From Pseudomonadota bacterium (GTDB taxonomy: Bacteria; Pseudomonadota; Gammaproteobacteria; UBA9214): a stretch of DNA of 64,000 nucleotides. The stretch lies in the NCBI GenBank assembly GCA_041395565.1, contig JAWLAI010000003.1, positions 124,001 through 188,000 on the forward strand. Reading direction: 5' to 3'. Below, piece by piece: positions 47,124 to 56,263 of the stretch (positions are counted from its first letter, which is position 1; each line of letters begins with the position of its first letter). The notes under the pieces are model-generated. The model did no database searches. It saw nothing but the letters and a program-made list of their open reading frames with translations, and was not told the DNA's origin. A program made the position numbers and the translations under genes.

Positions 47124-47529
47124 CTGCTGACTCCTGCCGGCTCAAGGGCGCCCGATTGTACACCATAGTATTGGGGCGGTCGGTCCGATCCCAATGGCGG
47201 ACCGAATACCCGGGCGAATGACGGTCACTCAGCGGTCGCTGCCATCACACAGCAGCCAAAAATTCGTGTTAACGCCAAATAAATAGTTTTCACCAATTCA
47301 TGTCTAGTCCGGTCCGGGTGTTGCCGTGGCGACGGTCCATTACCTCCGGGGTGCTGCTGCGGGCGGGAACGGGGGGATTGCGGAATGGCTGTTGCCGGCA
47401 TCGTACGCCGATGCATCGTTCAGATTTTAATGAATAAATAATTAATAATTATAGTTGAATATAAATCTGTTGTTATCGCAAATCGGCGATGCCGTGGCAG
47501 ATCCGGCCACTGTCGCGGGCAGGCACGAC
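47124..47529. other. Gap between hslV and xerC
   Basis: This 406-base stretch holds no convincing gene. Near hslV it has an 8-bp inverted repeat (47180-47205). On the minus strand, TTGGTG and TTAACA elements 18 bases apart (around 47267-47296) could form an hslV promoter. Near xerC (47420-47475) the sequence becomes very AT-rich, with the run AATAAATAATTAATAATTATAG. I see no RNA gene. Confidence 0.5.
47180..47205. promoter_or_regulatory. Inverted repeat upstream of hslV
   Basis: TCGGTCCG (47180-47187) and CGGACCGA (47198-47205) form a perfect 8-bp inverted repeat with a 10-base spacer, 57 bases before the hslV start. It could be an operator or a 5' leader hairpin. Confidence 0.4.
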
Positions 47530-48432
47530 TCAGGTATCGCGGAGCTTGCGAGCCCGCGGATGGGCCTGGTCATAGACCTGGGCGAGGTGCTGGAAGTCGA
47601 GGTGGGTATAGATCTGGGTGGTGCTGATGTCGGCATGTCCGAGCAATTCCTGCACGGCGCGCAGGTCGCCGCTCGACTCCAGCAGATGACTGGCGAAAGA
47701 ATGGCGCAGGGTATGCGGGTGCAGGTTGCCCGGCACCTGACGCAGGCGGGCCCGCTGCCGGACGCGTTGCTGCACGGCGCGGGCGCCCAGCCGGCGGCCG
47801 CCGCGACCGGTGAACAGCGCGGATTCGCCGGGGGCGGCGGGGCGGACGGCACGCCACGACCGCAGCGCCGCGACGGCCTTGGCGCCGACCGGCACGACCC
47901 GGGTCTTGGCGCCCTTGCCGGTGACGCGCACCACGCGCTCGTCGAGATCGACATCGCCGAGATCGAGCGCGACCAGCTCGGCCAGGCGCAGGCCGGATGA
48001 ATAGAACAGTTCCAGGATGGCGATATCCCGCACGATCAGCGGATCGTCGCTGTGCCCGCGCAGCAGGCGGTCGAGGTCGTCCACCCCTAGGGTTTCGGGC
48101 AGGTGGCGCGGGGTACGCGGGGCCTGCACGTCGAGGCCGGGGTTGCTGCGTACGGCACCTTCGCGCAGCAGATAGTTGAAGAAGGTGCGCAGGGCAGAGA
48201 GCCGGCGCTGGATGCTGCGGCCGCTGAGCCCGCGCCGATGGGCCTGGGCGGCATATTGGCGCACCTGGCGGGCATCGAGCCGCTGCCAATCATGAATGTC
48301 CTGGTCACGGCACCAGGCGAGCAGTTCCTCGAGGTCGCGCCGGTAATGTCGGTGTGTGTTGGCCGCCAGCCGGCGTTCGGTCTGCAGGTGATGCAGGAAG
48401 CGCGCTATCCAGGCGGCGGCGTCGGCGCTCAC
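47530..48432 (-). CDS. xerC: Site-specific tyrosine recombinase XerC
   Basis: XerC, with XerD, resolves chromosome dimers at dif. The 300-residue protein has the N-terminal core-binding domain (WIARFLHHLQTERRLAANTHRHY) and a full catalytic set: Arg149, Lys173, His240, Arg243, His266 and Tyr275. Length matches the family. It follows the DUF484 gene by 27 bases, the usual dapF-DUF484-xerC order. There is no dif site in the window that I can see, as expected near the origin. Confidence 0.96.
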   Translation of the reverse strand: MSADAAAWIARFLHHLQTERRLAANTHRHYRRDLEELLAWCRDQDIHDWQRLDARQVRQYAAQAHRRGLSGRSIQRRLSALRTFFNYLLREGAVRSNPGLDVQAPRTPRHLPETLGVDDLDRLLRGHSDDPLIVRDIAILELFYSSGLRLAELVALDLGDVDLDERVVRVTGKGAKTRVVPVGAKAVAALRSWRAVRPAAPGESALFTGRGGRRLGARAVQQRVRQRARLRQVPGNLHPHTLRHSFASHLLESSGDLRAVQELLGHADISTTQIYTHLDFQHLAQVYDQAHPRARKLRDT

Positions 48433-48459
48433 GGATGGCTGGCAGGGCGGTGGTCTGCC

Positions 48460-49197
48460 TCAGGCTTCCTGCCCGGCAGGCGTCATGATGCCGATCTTCT
48501 TGGTATGCAGGGCCAGCAGGGTGCCGAGCAGTTCCCCCAGGTGGGTCAGGAACAGCGTGCCCATGCCGGGATGAAAGTGGCTGGCCTCCTGGCTGCCGAT
48601 GGCGAGCAGCCCGAAGCCGCATTTCTGGCCCAGCGGGACCAGGGCGGCCGACTCGATGGCCTGGGCCTGGTCGCCGAACAGGTACTGCAGCTGTTCCTTC
48701 TTGAACCGGCCGCACTGCGGGCGCGCGCTCTTGAGAAAGGTTTCGAAGTGTTCCAGGTCGGGGCTGTCCGGGAGGAAGATCTCGACGCCGTACTCGCGCG
48801 CCTGCACGTCTGACAGGCCGATGATGCGTAGGGTAACCGTGTCGGCATGGAATTCGCCGAGCAGGTTGTCCCGCAGCGTGTCCAGCAGCGCCTCCAGCGA
48901 GTTGCAGCCGATCAGGTCCAGCGTCAGCTGGTGCATGCGCTCGTTCAGGCGGTTGTTGTCGCGCGCCACCTGCACCAGGTCCATCAGTTTGCGCTTGAGC
49001 TGGCTGTTCTGGTCGCGCAGCACCTTCACCTGGTGCTCGACCAGCGAGATCGCCGGACCGCAGCTATGGGGTATCTCCAGGCTCGCCAGCAGGCTGGTGT
49101 TGTTCTGGAAGAACTCCGGGTTGTCGCGCAGGTAATCGGCGACGGCCTTCTCGTCCGGCGGCTCGGCCACCGGGCGGGTCTGCTGCGATGTGGTCAT
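48460..49197 (-). CDS. DUF484 family (GAF-like) protein
   Basis: This 245-residue protein belongs to DUF484, a GAF-like domain protein of unknown role found between dapF and xerC. The N-terminus AVADYLRDNPEFFQNNTSLLASLEIPH is characteristic; a coiled coil (SLVEHQVKVLRDQNSQLKRKL) links to the GAF-like domain with LGQKCGFGLLAIGSQEASHFHPGMGT. It overlaps dapF by four bases (ATGA). A regulatory role for XerC has been suspected only from context. Confidence 0.92.
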   Translation of the reverse strand: MTTSQQTRPVAEPPDEKAVADYLRDNPEFFQNNTSLLASLEIPHSCGPAISLVEHQVKVLRDQNSQLKRKLMDLVQVARDNNRLNERMHQLTLDLIGCNSLEALLDTLRDNLLGEFHADTVTLRIIGLSDVQAREYGVEIFLPDSPDLEHFETFLKSARPQCGRFKKEQLQYLFGDQAQAIESAALVPLGQKCGFGLLAIGSQEASHFHPGMGTLFLTHLGELLGTLLALHTKKIGIMTPAGQEA

Positions 49198-50024
49198 AGC
49201 TGGATGCGCCCCTGGTATACGGTCGTGGCGGGTCCCGTCATCATAACCGGATGCCCCTCGCCAGGCCAGCTTACCACAAGTTCTCCGCCGCTCAGGATCA
49301 CTTTCACCGTTTCATCCAGCTCCTCCCAGAGCCGTCCGGCCACCACCGCGGCGCAGGCGCCGCTGCCGCAGGCCAGGGTCTCACCGGCGCCGCGCTCATA
49401 CACGCGCACATGCACCGTCGCTTCATCCAGGATCTGCATGAAACCGACATTGACCCGCTCCGGGAAACGCGGGTGGCGCTCGATCAGCGGACCCAGGGTG
49501 GCCACGGGCGCCGTGGCGATGTCTGCCACGAGCAGCACTGCATGCGGATTGCCCATGGAGAGGGCGCCGATCTCGTACGGCCGTCCCTCCACCTCCAGTG
49601 TGTAGTGCGTCGATTGCAGCGCCGCGGCGAACGGGATCTCGGCCGGCGCCAGCCGCGGCACGCCCATGTTGACGGTGATCTGGCCGTCCGGGTTGCGCAC
49701 CAGCTCCAGTATGCCGTTTTGGGTTTCGACCCGGATGCGCGGCTTGTCGCTCAGGCCGCGCTCGTGCAGGAACTGCATGAAGCAGCGCGCGCCGTTGCCG
49801 CACTGGGCGACCTCGCCGCCGTCGGCGTTGAAGATGCGGTAACGGAAATCGGCTGCCGCCGAGCTGGCCGGTTCCACCAGCAGCAGCTGGTCGCAACCGA
49901 TGCCGAAATGCCGGTCCGCCAGCCGGCGCACCGTTGCGGAATCGAGCGCGACCTGCTGGTTGATGGCATCGATCACGACGAAGTCGTTGCCGAGGCCGTG
50001 CATCTTGGTGAATTCGAGGCGCAT
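49194..50024 (-). CDS. dapF: Diaminopimelate epimerase DapF
   Basis: DapF converts LL- to meso-diaminopimelate for peptidoglycan and lysine. The 276-residue PLP-independent racemase has both catalytic cysteines, Cys75 in QCGNGARC and Cys219 in ACGSGACA, and the N-terminal KMHGLGNDFVVID. The ATG at 50024 gives the standard start. It is preceded by lysA with a 247-base gap that contains a dispersed-repeat remnant. Confidence 0.97.
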   Translation of the reverse strand: MRLEFTKMHGLGNDFVVIDAINQQVALDSATVRRLADRHFGIGCDQLLLVEPASSAAADFRYRIFNADGGEVAQCGNGARCFMQFLHERGLSDKPRIRVETQNGILELVRNPDGQITVNMGVPRLAPAEIPFAAALQSTHYTLEVEGRPYEIGALSMGNPHAVLLVADIATAPVATLGPLIERHPRFPERVNVGFMQILDEATVHVRVYERGAGETLACGSGACAAVVAGRLWEELDETVKVILSGGELVVSWPGEGHPVMMTGPATTVYQGRIQL

Positions 50025-50066
50025 GGTCGAATCGTGCCATGGATTGCAAGAAATATCTCGCACAAT

Positions 50067-50113
50067 GTCGCAAAGCCGCAAAGATTCAACGCCACGGAGA
50101 ACACAGAGGATCG
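50067..50113. repeat. Remnant of a dispersed intergenic repeat
   Basis: The segment reads CGCAAAGCCGCAAAG, then a short link, then CCACGGAGAACACAGAGGA. This combination resembles a short direct-repeat sequence often seen between genes in many bacteria. It is in the lysA-dapF gap. Only one copy is visible here. Confidence 0.45.
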
Positions 50114-50271
50114 ATGGCTTCCGGTGCCCGCTCCCGGCAAGCACAAGCGCGCTTGATACACGCCATCTCGGATACCGTATGCGGGCCGTGTATATGCCGG
50201 AACCGCGCACGGGGGCAATCGATTCACTCCGTGCCCGCCGGGCAATGCGCGTGGTTGCGCGATACCGGCAG

Positions 50272-51522
50272 CTATGCCGGCAGCAGGTGCTCGCCGCGGT
50301 ACAGGTCCTCGACGCGCTCGCGTTCGCGCACCACATGCACCCGGTTGCCGTCCACCATGACTTCGGCCGCGCGCGGCCGGGTGTTGTAGTTGGAGCTCAT
50401 GCTGAACCCGTAGGCGCCAGCCGAGCGTATCGCCAGCAGGTCGCCCGTGGCGAGGTGGAACACGCGCTCGCGGCCGAGGAAATCGCCCGTCTCGCATACC
50501 GGTCCGACGACGTCGTAGACCGTGCCCGTACCGGTGCGCGGCTGTACCGGTTCGATTTCATGCCAGGCATTGTAGAGCGCCGGCCGCGCCAGGTCGTTCA
50601 TCGCGGCATCGATGATGGCGAAATTGCGGTGCGCGGTGTGCTTGAGGTATTCCACGCGCGTGAGCAGGATGCCGGCATTGCCGGCGATGGCGCGGCCCGG
50701 CTCGAGCAGGATTTCCTGGGTGCGTCCGCCGAGACGCGCCAACAGGGCGTCGACATAACTCTCGGGCGAGGGCATCACGTCATCCGGGCGATAGGGGATG
50801 CCCAGCCCGCCGCCCAGGTCGATGTGCGCCAGACGGATCCCTTCCGCGTGCAGGCGATCGACCAGGACCAGCACGCGGTCCAGCGCATCCACGAACGGCG
50901 TCACTTCCTTGAGTTGCGAGCCGATGTGGCAGTCGATGCCGGTGATCTGCAGGTGCGGCAGCCTGGCTGCCGCACGGTAGGCATCCAGCGCCGCGTCCAC
51001 TGCAATCCCGAACTTGTTGTCGCGCAGACCGGTGGAGATATAGGGATGGGTCTTCGCGTCGACATCGGGATTGACGCGCAGCGAGACCGGCGCCGTCCTG
51101 CCGCATGCGCCGGCGACATCGTTGAGACGCTCCAGCTCGGCTTCGGATTCGACGTTGAAGCAGCGGATGCCGGCCTCCAGCGCCAGGCGCATTTCGTCCG
51201 TGCGCTTGCCCACCCCGGAAAAGACGACCCGGCCGGTATCGCCGCCGGCGGTCAGCACGCGCTGGAGTTCGCCGCCCGAGACGATATCGAAGCCCGAACC
51301 GAGACGGGCGAGGGCCTGCAGCACCGCCAGATTGGAATTGGCCTTCACCGCATAACAGATCAGGTGCGGGTGTGCGGCCAGGGCGTCGTCGAATACGTGC
51401 CAGTGGCGCTCCAGTGTGGCACGCGAATAGACGTAACAGGGCGTGCCCACGCGCTGCGCGATTTCGTCGAGGGGGACCTGCTCGGCGTGCAGGACGCCGT
51501 CGTGATAGCGAAAGTGATCCAT
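50272..51522 (-). CDS. lysA: Diaminopimelate decarboxylase
   Basis: LysA decarboxylates meso-diaminopimelate to lysine, the last step of lysine synthesis. The 416-residue PLP enzyme has the PLP lysine in CYAVKANSN (Lys60), the HIGSQL motif, EPGRAIAGNAG and the C-terminal CETGDFLGRER with the active-site cysteine. It follows lptM by only three bases, the common lptM-lysA-dapF order. Confidence 0.97.
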   Translation of the reverse strand: MDHFRYHDGVLHAEQVPLDEIAQRVGTPCYVYSRATLERHWHVFDDALAAHPHLICYAVKANSNLAVLQALARLGSGFDIVSGGELQRVLTAGGDTGRVVFSGVGKRTDEMRLALEAGIRCFNVESEAELERLNDVAGACGRTAPVSLRVNPDVDAKTHPYISTGLRDNKFGIAVDAALDAYRAAARLPHLQITGIDCHIGSQLKEVTPFVDALDRVLVLVDRLHAEGIRLAHIDLGGGLGIPYRPDDVMPSPESYVDALLARLGGRTQEILLEPGRAIAGNAGILLTRVEYLKHTAHRNFAIIDAAMNDLARPALYNAWHEIEPVQPRTGTGTVYDVVGPVCETGDFLGRERVFHLATGDLLAIRSAGAYGFSMSSNYNTRPRAAEVMVDGNRVHVVRERERVEDLYRGEHLLPA

Positions 51523-51525
51523 GTC

Positions 51526-51681
51526 TTACTCCCGGGTATCCGGGTCCTGCTGCGCAGCCGGCGGCGGGGCAGGCGTGGCCGGTGGCGGCGCTGTTTCCGG
51601 TTGCGGCAGGTACAACGGGCCGGTCTGACCGCAGCCGGCCAGGCAGGACAAGAGCAGCAGGAGCAGGGAGCGAGCGGGCAT
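51526..51681 (-). CDS. lptM: LPS assembly lipoprotein LptM (YifL)
   Basis: This 51-residue lipoprotein has a short signal peptide and the lipobox LAGC, followed by GQTGPLYLP, the conserved motif of LptM. LptM stabilises the oxidised, active LptD/LptE translocon in the outer membrane. The rest is Pro/Ala-rich (PPPATPAPPPAAQQ). The start MPARSLLLLLL at 51681 is used; an ATG at 51696 would add five residues. Its location directly before lysA is typical. Confidence 0.9.
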   Translation of the reverse strand: MPARSLLLLLLSCLAGCGQTGPLYLPQPETAPPPATPAPPPAAQQDPDTRE

Positions 51682-51793
51682 GGAGTCTCGGTTCATAGGC
51701 ACCAGATGCGAGTATACGTGGACACTCCGGCAAACCCAATGCGCCCCGCGTCCGGGGGTGAACATCGCACCCGGCCTCGGGCATACTGGATGC

Positions 51794-52468
51794 ATGACGA
51801 CAACCCTGCTCGATGCGGTCGAGATCGATCCACCCGGCAAGCCGCGCGCCAGTATCCTCTGGCTGCACGGGCTCGGCGCCGACGGGCACGATTTCGAACC
51901 GCTGATACCCCAGCTCGACATCGTCGAGCGCCTCGGTGTGCGCGTGGTGCTGCCGCATGCGCCGCGGCGCCCGGTGACCATCAACGCCGGCCTGCGGATG
52001 CCGGCCTGGTACGATATCCTCGCGCTCGATTTCCGCATGCGCGAGGATGCCGCGGGTATCCGCGCCTCGCAGCAGCAGCTGGAAGCGCTGATCGTGCGCG
52101 AGCTCGATGCGGGCATACCGGCGGGTCGCGTTGTGCTCGCGGGGTTTTCGCAGGGCGGCGCGATCGCACTGCACACCGGGCTGCGCTATCCAAAGCCGCT
52201 GGCCGGCATCCTGGCGCTGTCCACCTACCTGCCGCTTCGCGACACGCTGGCCCGCGAGGCCGCCACGGCCAACCGCGCCACGCCGATTCTGATGCTGCAC
52301 GGCACCCTCGATCCGGTCGTGCCGCTGCCGCTGGCGCAGTCGTCGCGGGATGCGCTGGTGCAGCAGGGGTATGCCGTCGACTGGCTCACCTGGCCGATGG
52401 CGCATGCGCTGTGCGCGGAGGAAGTGCAGGTCATCAGCACATGGCTGGACCGCCTGCTGGGCGGCTAA
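51794..52468 (+). CDS. Carboxylesterase (phospholipase/carboxylesterase family)
   Basis: This 224-residue alpha/beta hydrolase matches the carboxylesterase/acyl-protein thioesterase-like family. The catalytic triad is visible: Ser119 in GFSQGG, Asp173 in TLDPVV and His204 in PMAHAL. The oxyanion segment LHGLGADGHDF is typical. Natural substrate is unknown; short-chain esters are usual in vitro. The ATG at 51794 is selected because the family fold starts soon after; upstream in-frame sequence overlaps lptM on the other strand. It is divergent from lptM. Confidence 0.9.
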   Translation: MTTTLLDAVEIDPPGKPRASILWLHGLGADGHDFEPLIPQLDIVERLGVRVVLPHAPRRPVTINAGLRMPAWYDILALDFRMREDAAGIRASQQQLEALIVRELDAGIPAGRVVLAGFSQGGAIALHTGLRYPKPLAGILALSTYLPLRDTLAREAATANRATPILMLHGTLDPVVPLPLAQSSRDALVQQGYAVDWLTWPMAHALCAEEVQVISTWLDRLLGG

Positions 52469-52491
52469 TCAAATCGCCAGAGCGCAATCGG

Positions 52492-53103
52492 TCATGGCGT
52501 GTCCGCCGTCCGCGCGCCTGCGGGAGGTTGGATTTCTGCTGCAATCCGGGTAATGGAGACGGCTATGCACTGCATCAGCAGGTTTTCGATATCCGCACTT
52601 ATGCCCTTGCCGGACGGCGGGATGTCGTGATTGACCCACCAGCCGCGATTGCCCACGGTACCCTGCATGTCGCACTCGTAGTGTTCTCCTGCCGCAGTTG
52701 TCTCGGCAGTTTCGACCGCGATGGCCAGTGGAACGGAGACGCCCGCCAGCCCGGGTGCGATGGTGGATGTTCCGATCACCGGCTTGAGTGCAACGGTGAA
52801 TTTCAAAATGACGACTTTTTCATCCCGGAGTCTGCCGCCAAGCCTGGCATCGATCTCACTGTCGAGTATCTGAATCGGCAACGGTGCCAGGGTATCGTCG
52901 CCGTACTGTATGTACGTGACGCCGTCACCCCGCGTGAGCTTCATGTCAGGGGTCCTGTTATCCACCACATGACGCAGCTCGCCGGTGAACCGTGCGGCTG
53001 TGGACAGCTGCACCGGCTCGATCGGTTTCGTTTCCTGCATTGCACAACAGGCCAGCGCTAGCGCGGCAACGGCGGCTGTCGTGGAACAGGAAGGTGTTAT
53101 CAC
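52492..53103 (-). CDS. Hypothetical exported protein, possible lipoprotein
   Basis: I do not recognise this 203-residue protein. It starts with a hydrophobic segment (TTAAVAALALACC) that resembles a short signal peptide; the double cysteine could be a lipidation site, though the lipobox is imperfect. The mature part is predicted mostly beta (VTYIQYGDDTLAPLPIQIL, VVILKFTVALKPVIG), with Cys-Asp-Met near residue 147 and a C-terminal helix. It is convergent with the esterase gene and 68 bases from carbonic anhydrase. No function is proposed. Confidence 0.65.
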   Translation of the reverse strand: MITPSCSTTAAVAALALACCAMQETKPIEPVQLSTAARFTGELRHVVDNRTPDMKLTRGDGVTYIQYGDDTLAPLPIQILDSEIDARLGGRLRDEKVVILKFTVALKPVIGTSTIAPGLAGVSVPLAIAVETAETTAAGEHYECDMQGTVGNRGWWVNHDIPPSGKGISADIENLLMQCIAVSITRIAAEIQPPAGARTADTP

Positions 53104-53171
53104 GGTTCTTATTACAGTCTAGGTGCGCGCGTGCATCCTGCCGGTGGCGGCGGTCCACTGCGACCTGCGGA

Positions 53172-53783
53172 TCACTCGAAGAACTCCACTGCGCCCGTTT
53201 CCAGCGAGTATTCCGCGCCCACGATCTGCAGTCTGCCCTGCTGGATCAGTTGTTCCAGCGTCTGCGAACCATGCTGCAGATGGTTTACCGAGGCCAGGAT
53301 GTTGGAGCGGATCGAGGCTTCCAGCAGTTGCTCCGGGTGCTCGTGCAGTTCGGTTTGGAACAGGGGTTCGATTGCCGGCCGTATGCGATTCACGATCGAC
53401 AGGACATTCAGCGACTGCGGCTTCGCCGGCAACATCAGCTCATCGATAGCTGCGGTGACCGCACTGCACATCGAATGCCCGAGCACGACAACCAGCGGCG
53501 TCCCGTAGCGTTCCGCGGCGAATTCGACGCTGCCGATCTGCGAGGGTGCTACGATATTGCCGGCGACCCGGATCACGAACAGGTCGCCCAGGCTCTGGTC
53601 GAAGATGATCTCTGCCGGCACCCTGGAATCCGAACATCCCAGTATGATGGCGAACGGCGCCTGCCCCTGGACCAGGTCGGCCCGCTGCATCTGCTTGACG
53701 ATCGCATCGATGCTGCGCACACCTGCTACAAAGCGCTGGTTGCCTTCCTTCAGCCGCTGTATCGCCTCACTCGCAGCAATCAT
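53172..53783 (-). CDS. Beta-class carbonic anhydrase
   Basis: This 203-residue zinc enzyme interconverts CO2 and bicarbonate. Zinc ligands are Cys50 (GCSDSR), His103 and Cys106 (GHSMC); Asp52 and Arg54 form the catalytic dyad. The N-terminus EAIQRLKEGNQRFV and the RVAGNI motif are characteristic. Length is standard for the bacterial beta class. It has no signal peptide, so it is cytosolic. A physiological role could be bicarbonate supply for carboxylations, but no partner genes adjoin it. Confidence 0.93.
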   Translation of the reverse strand: MIAASEAIQRLKEGNQRFVAGVRSIDAIVKQMQRADLVQGQAPFAIILGCSDSRVPAEIIFDQSLGDLFVIRVAGNIVAPSQIGSVEFAAERYGTPLVVVLGHSMCSAVTAAIDELMLPAKPQSLNVLSIVNRIRPAIEPLFQTELHEHPEQLLEASIRSNILASVNHLQHGSQTLEQLIQQGRLQIVGAEYSLETGAVEFFE

Positions 53784-53902
53784 CGTTCACTATCCGTCAC
53801 TCTTGTTGGCGCCGGGTTGCGGGTATTCGGACGCAACGAGAGCCGCTCCGGCCCAGGTGCACCGTCATAGACTGTGAACCGGTCCCGGCAGCACCGGCCG
53901 CG

Positions 53903-54724
53903 TCACACCGCGATCGAGCGCCCGCTTTCATTGCTGCGCGCTTCCAGCAGTGCGGCCTCGGCCCGCTCCAGCATGCTGTCGGCGTCGTCGTGCTTCTGGC
54001 ACTGGGTGATGCCGAAACACGCCTGCAGTTCTGCGCCGAGCGATCCACTCAGTCCGGCCACCTGGTCGGCGAGCTTGTCCACCAGCTGCAATGCCGCGTC
54101 CTGGGTGGTTTCCTGCAGCACCAGCACAAAGTCGTAGTCGCCGTTGCAGCCGATCAGGTCCGCCCAGCGGGTCTGGTCCTTGAGCAGGTGCGCGACCTCG
54201 ATCAGGGCGCGCTCGCGTTCCTGCTGGGGATTGCTGACCAGGCTCATGGCAACCACGGTGAGCGGGTGATTGTAACGGCGGCAGCGCGATACCATCGGTT
54301 CCAGCGTCACCTGCAGGCCGTATTTGCTGAGCAGCCCCGGCAGCTTCTGGTCACGCATGGACTGGCGCGCGAGCTGTACGGCGAGCGCGTCGCGCTCCTG
54401 TTTCAGGCGCAGGCGCTCGGTGTGGTCCTGGTAGAAGCGCACGATCATGTCCGGGCGGTCGCTGACGCTGACGGTCTCTACGGCGAACCAGCGTTCGTCG
54501 CCGTCTGGCATGACCCAGCTGACCAGCGAGCTGGTCGCCAGCAGCGGCGTGATCAGGGCCTCCGGCTGCGGGTCGCGGCCCAGGCCGTCGGCGGCCGCGC
54601 CGAGCAGGTCGGCGAAGGCACGGTTGAAGTAGCCGATCCGCCCCTGTTCCTCGAGCAGCATCGCCATCGGGCAGTGCTCCAGCAGCAGCAGCGCGGCGCT
54701 AAGCGGTAGGTCATTCATAGGCAT
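53903..54724 (-). CDS. PAS protein with degenerate GGDEF domain
   Basis: The 273-residue protein has an N-terminal PAS-like domain (about residues 10-105, with GRIGYFNRAFADLLG), a short helical linker and a C-terminal domain shaped like a GGDEF diguanylate cyclase. The active-site motif is degenerate: the GG(D/E)EF turn reads NGDYDF (in IGCNGDYDFVLVLQE), so catalysis is unlikely. It may act as a receptor or scaffold. The start at 54724 is natural. It follows argH on the same strand with a 45-base gap. Confidence 0.75.
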   Translation of the reverse strand: MPMNDLPLSAALLLLEHCPMAMLLEEQGRIGYFNRAFADLLGAAADGLGRDPQPEALITPLLATSSLVSWVMPDGDERWFAVETVSVSDRPDMIVRFYQDHTERLRLKQERDALAVQLARQSMRDQKLPGLLSKYGLQVTLEPMVSRCRRYNHPLTVVAMSLVSNPQQERERALIEVAHLLKDQTRWADLIGCNGDYDFVLVLQETTQDAALQLVDKLADQVAGLSGSLGAELQACFGITQCQKHDDADSMLERAEAALLEARSNESGRSIAV

Positions 54725-54769
54725 CGTGTGGTCGTGGTGTCATCGTTGTCGTTTGCCGGCATGTCGCGT

Positions 54770-56167
54770 TCAGTACTGTGCCAACCGGGTACGCGCGGCG
54801 GCGACGGCCTTGCGCACCTGGGCGGGCGCGGTGCCGCCGAGATGGTCGCGCGCCGCGAGAGAACCTTCCAGCGAGAGTACCGTGAACACGTCGTCGCCGA
54901 TGGCGGGGGAGAACCGCTGCAGCTCGGCGAGCGTCATCTCGGCCAGGTCCCGCCCGCTGTCTATGCCGTGGCGCACGGCGCGCCCGACGATCTCGTGGGC
55001 ATCGCGGAACGCGATGCCCTTGCGCACCAGGTAATCGGCTAGGTCGGTGGCGGTGGCGAAGCCACGGCGCGCGGCGGCCCGCATGTTGTCGCGCTTCACG
55101 ACCAGTGCGGGCATCATGTCGCCGAACACGCGCAGCGCGCCGGAGAGCGTGTCGACGGTATCGAACAGCGGCTCCTTGTCCTCCTGATTGTCCTTGTTGT
55201 ACGCCAGCGGCTGGCTTTTCATCAGGGTGAGCAACGCAACCAGGTGGCCGGTGACGCGCCCGCTCTTGCCGCGTACCAGCTCCGGCACATCGGGGTTCTT
55301 CTTCTGCGGCATGATGCTGGAACCGGTGCAGAAACGGTCCGGCAGGTCGACGAAATCGAACTGCGCCGACGACCATAGCACCAGTTCCTCCGAGAAGCGC
55401 GACAGGTGGGTCATGACCAGTGCCGCAGCGGCGCAGAACTCGATCGCGAAATCGCGGTCGCTGACCGCGTCCAGCGAGTTGCGCGCCGGTGCCTCGAAGC
55501 CGAGCAGTTGTGCGGTGTAGGCACGGTCGATGGGGAAGCTGGTGCCGGCGAGCGCGGCCGCGCCGAGCGGCATGACGTTGACCCGGCGGCGGCAGTCGAG
55601 CAGGCGCTGGTGATCGCGTTCCAGCATCTCCTCCCATGCCAGCAAATGATGACCGAAACTGACGGGCATGGCGACTTGCAGGTGGGTGAAGCCCGGCATG
55701 ATAGTGTCGGCTTCGCGCTCGGCGCTGTCGACCAGCGCACCCTGCAGGCGGGTGAGCTGCGCGGCCAGGGCGTCGATCTCGTCGCGCAGGTACAGGCGCA
55801 GGTCGGTGGCGACCTGGTCGTTGCGCGAGCGCCCGGTGTGCAGCTTCTTGCCGGTCTCGCCGATGCGCTCGATCAGGCGCGCCTCGATGTTCATGTGGAT
55901 GTCCTCGAGCGCGACCGACCACTGGAACTCGCCGCGCTCGATCTCGGCCAGGATGCCGTCGAGGCCATCGACGATCCGGGCGGCCTCCTCGGTGCTGAGG
56001 ATGCCGACATGCGCGAGCATGCGCGCGTGCGCCTGTGATCCGGCGATATCGTGACGGTAGAGCCGGTGGTCGAAACCGATCGAGGCGGTGAAGGCCTCGA
56101 CGAAGGCATCGGTCGACTCGGTGAAGCGGCCACCCCAGGGTTTTACGGCAGGAGTCTCGTCGGTCAT
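54770..56167 (-). CDS. argH: Argininosuccinate lyase
   Basis: ArgH splits argininosuccinate to arginine and fumarate, the last step of arginine synthesis. The 465-residue protein has KPWGGRFTESTD, the HTGRSRNDQVATDLRL segment, the signature SSIMPQKKNPDVPE with the catalytic serine, and LAYNKDNQEDKE. Length fits the family. In many gammaproteobacteria argH is near algZ-algR-hemC-hemD; here algZ is missing and a reduced algR-like gene lies divergent from argH. Confidence 0.97.
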   Translation of the reverse strand: MTDETPAVKPWGGRFTESTDAFVEAFTASIGFDHRLYRHDIAGSQAHARMLAHVGILSTEEAARIVDGLDGILAEIERGEFQWSVALEDIHMNIEARLIERIGETGKKLHTGRSRNDQVATDLRLYLRDEIDALAAQLTRLQGALVDSAEREADTIMPGFTHLQVAMPVSFGHHLLAWEEMLERDHQRLLDCRRRVNVMPLGAAALAGTSFPIDRAYTAQLLGFEAPARNSLDAVSDRDFAIEFCAAAALVMTHLSRFSEELVLWSSAQFDFVDLPDRFCTGSSIMPQKKNPDVPELVRGKSGRVTGHLVALLTLMKSQPLAYNKDNQEDKEPLFDTVDTLSGALRVFGDMMPALVVKRDNMRAAARRGFATATDLADYLVRKGIAFRDAHEIVGRAVRHGIDSGRDLAEMTLAELQRFSPAIGDDVFTVLSLEGSLAARDHLGGTAPAQVRKAVAAARTRLAQY

Positions 56168-56263
56168 GGTCGTAGCGGCTATTCGGACAGCGCGCAGTAT
56201 ATCGAATCCGCGCCGGGAATGCGTTCGCAGCGAGCAGGTCCGGGGCCCGTGGACGCGGCGCCG

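Noticed and set aside
47530..48432. XerC-like recombinase as a mobile-element integrase
   Set aside because: Its dapF-DUF484-xerC context and full length fit the housekeeping XerC; no attachment site or cargo is present.
49900..53061. Plus-strand open frame of 1053 codons across dapF, lysA and lptM
   Set aside because: It crosses several well-supported genes on both strands and shows no domain; high GC makes such chance frames common.
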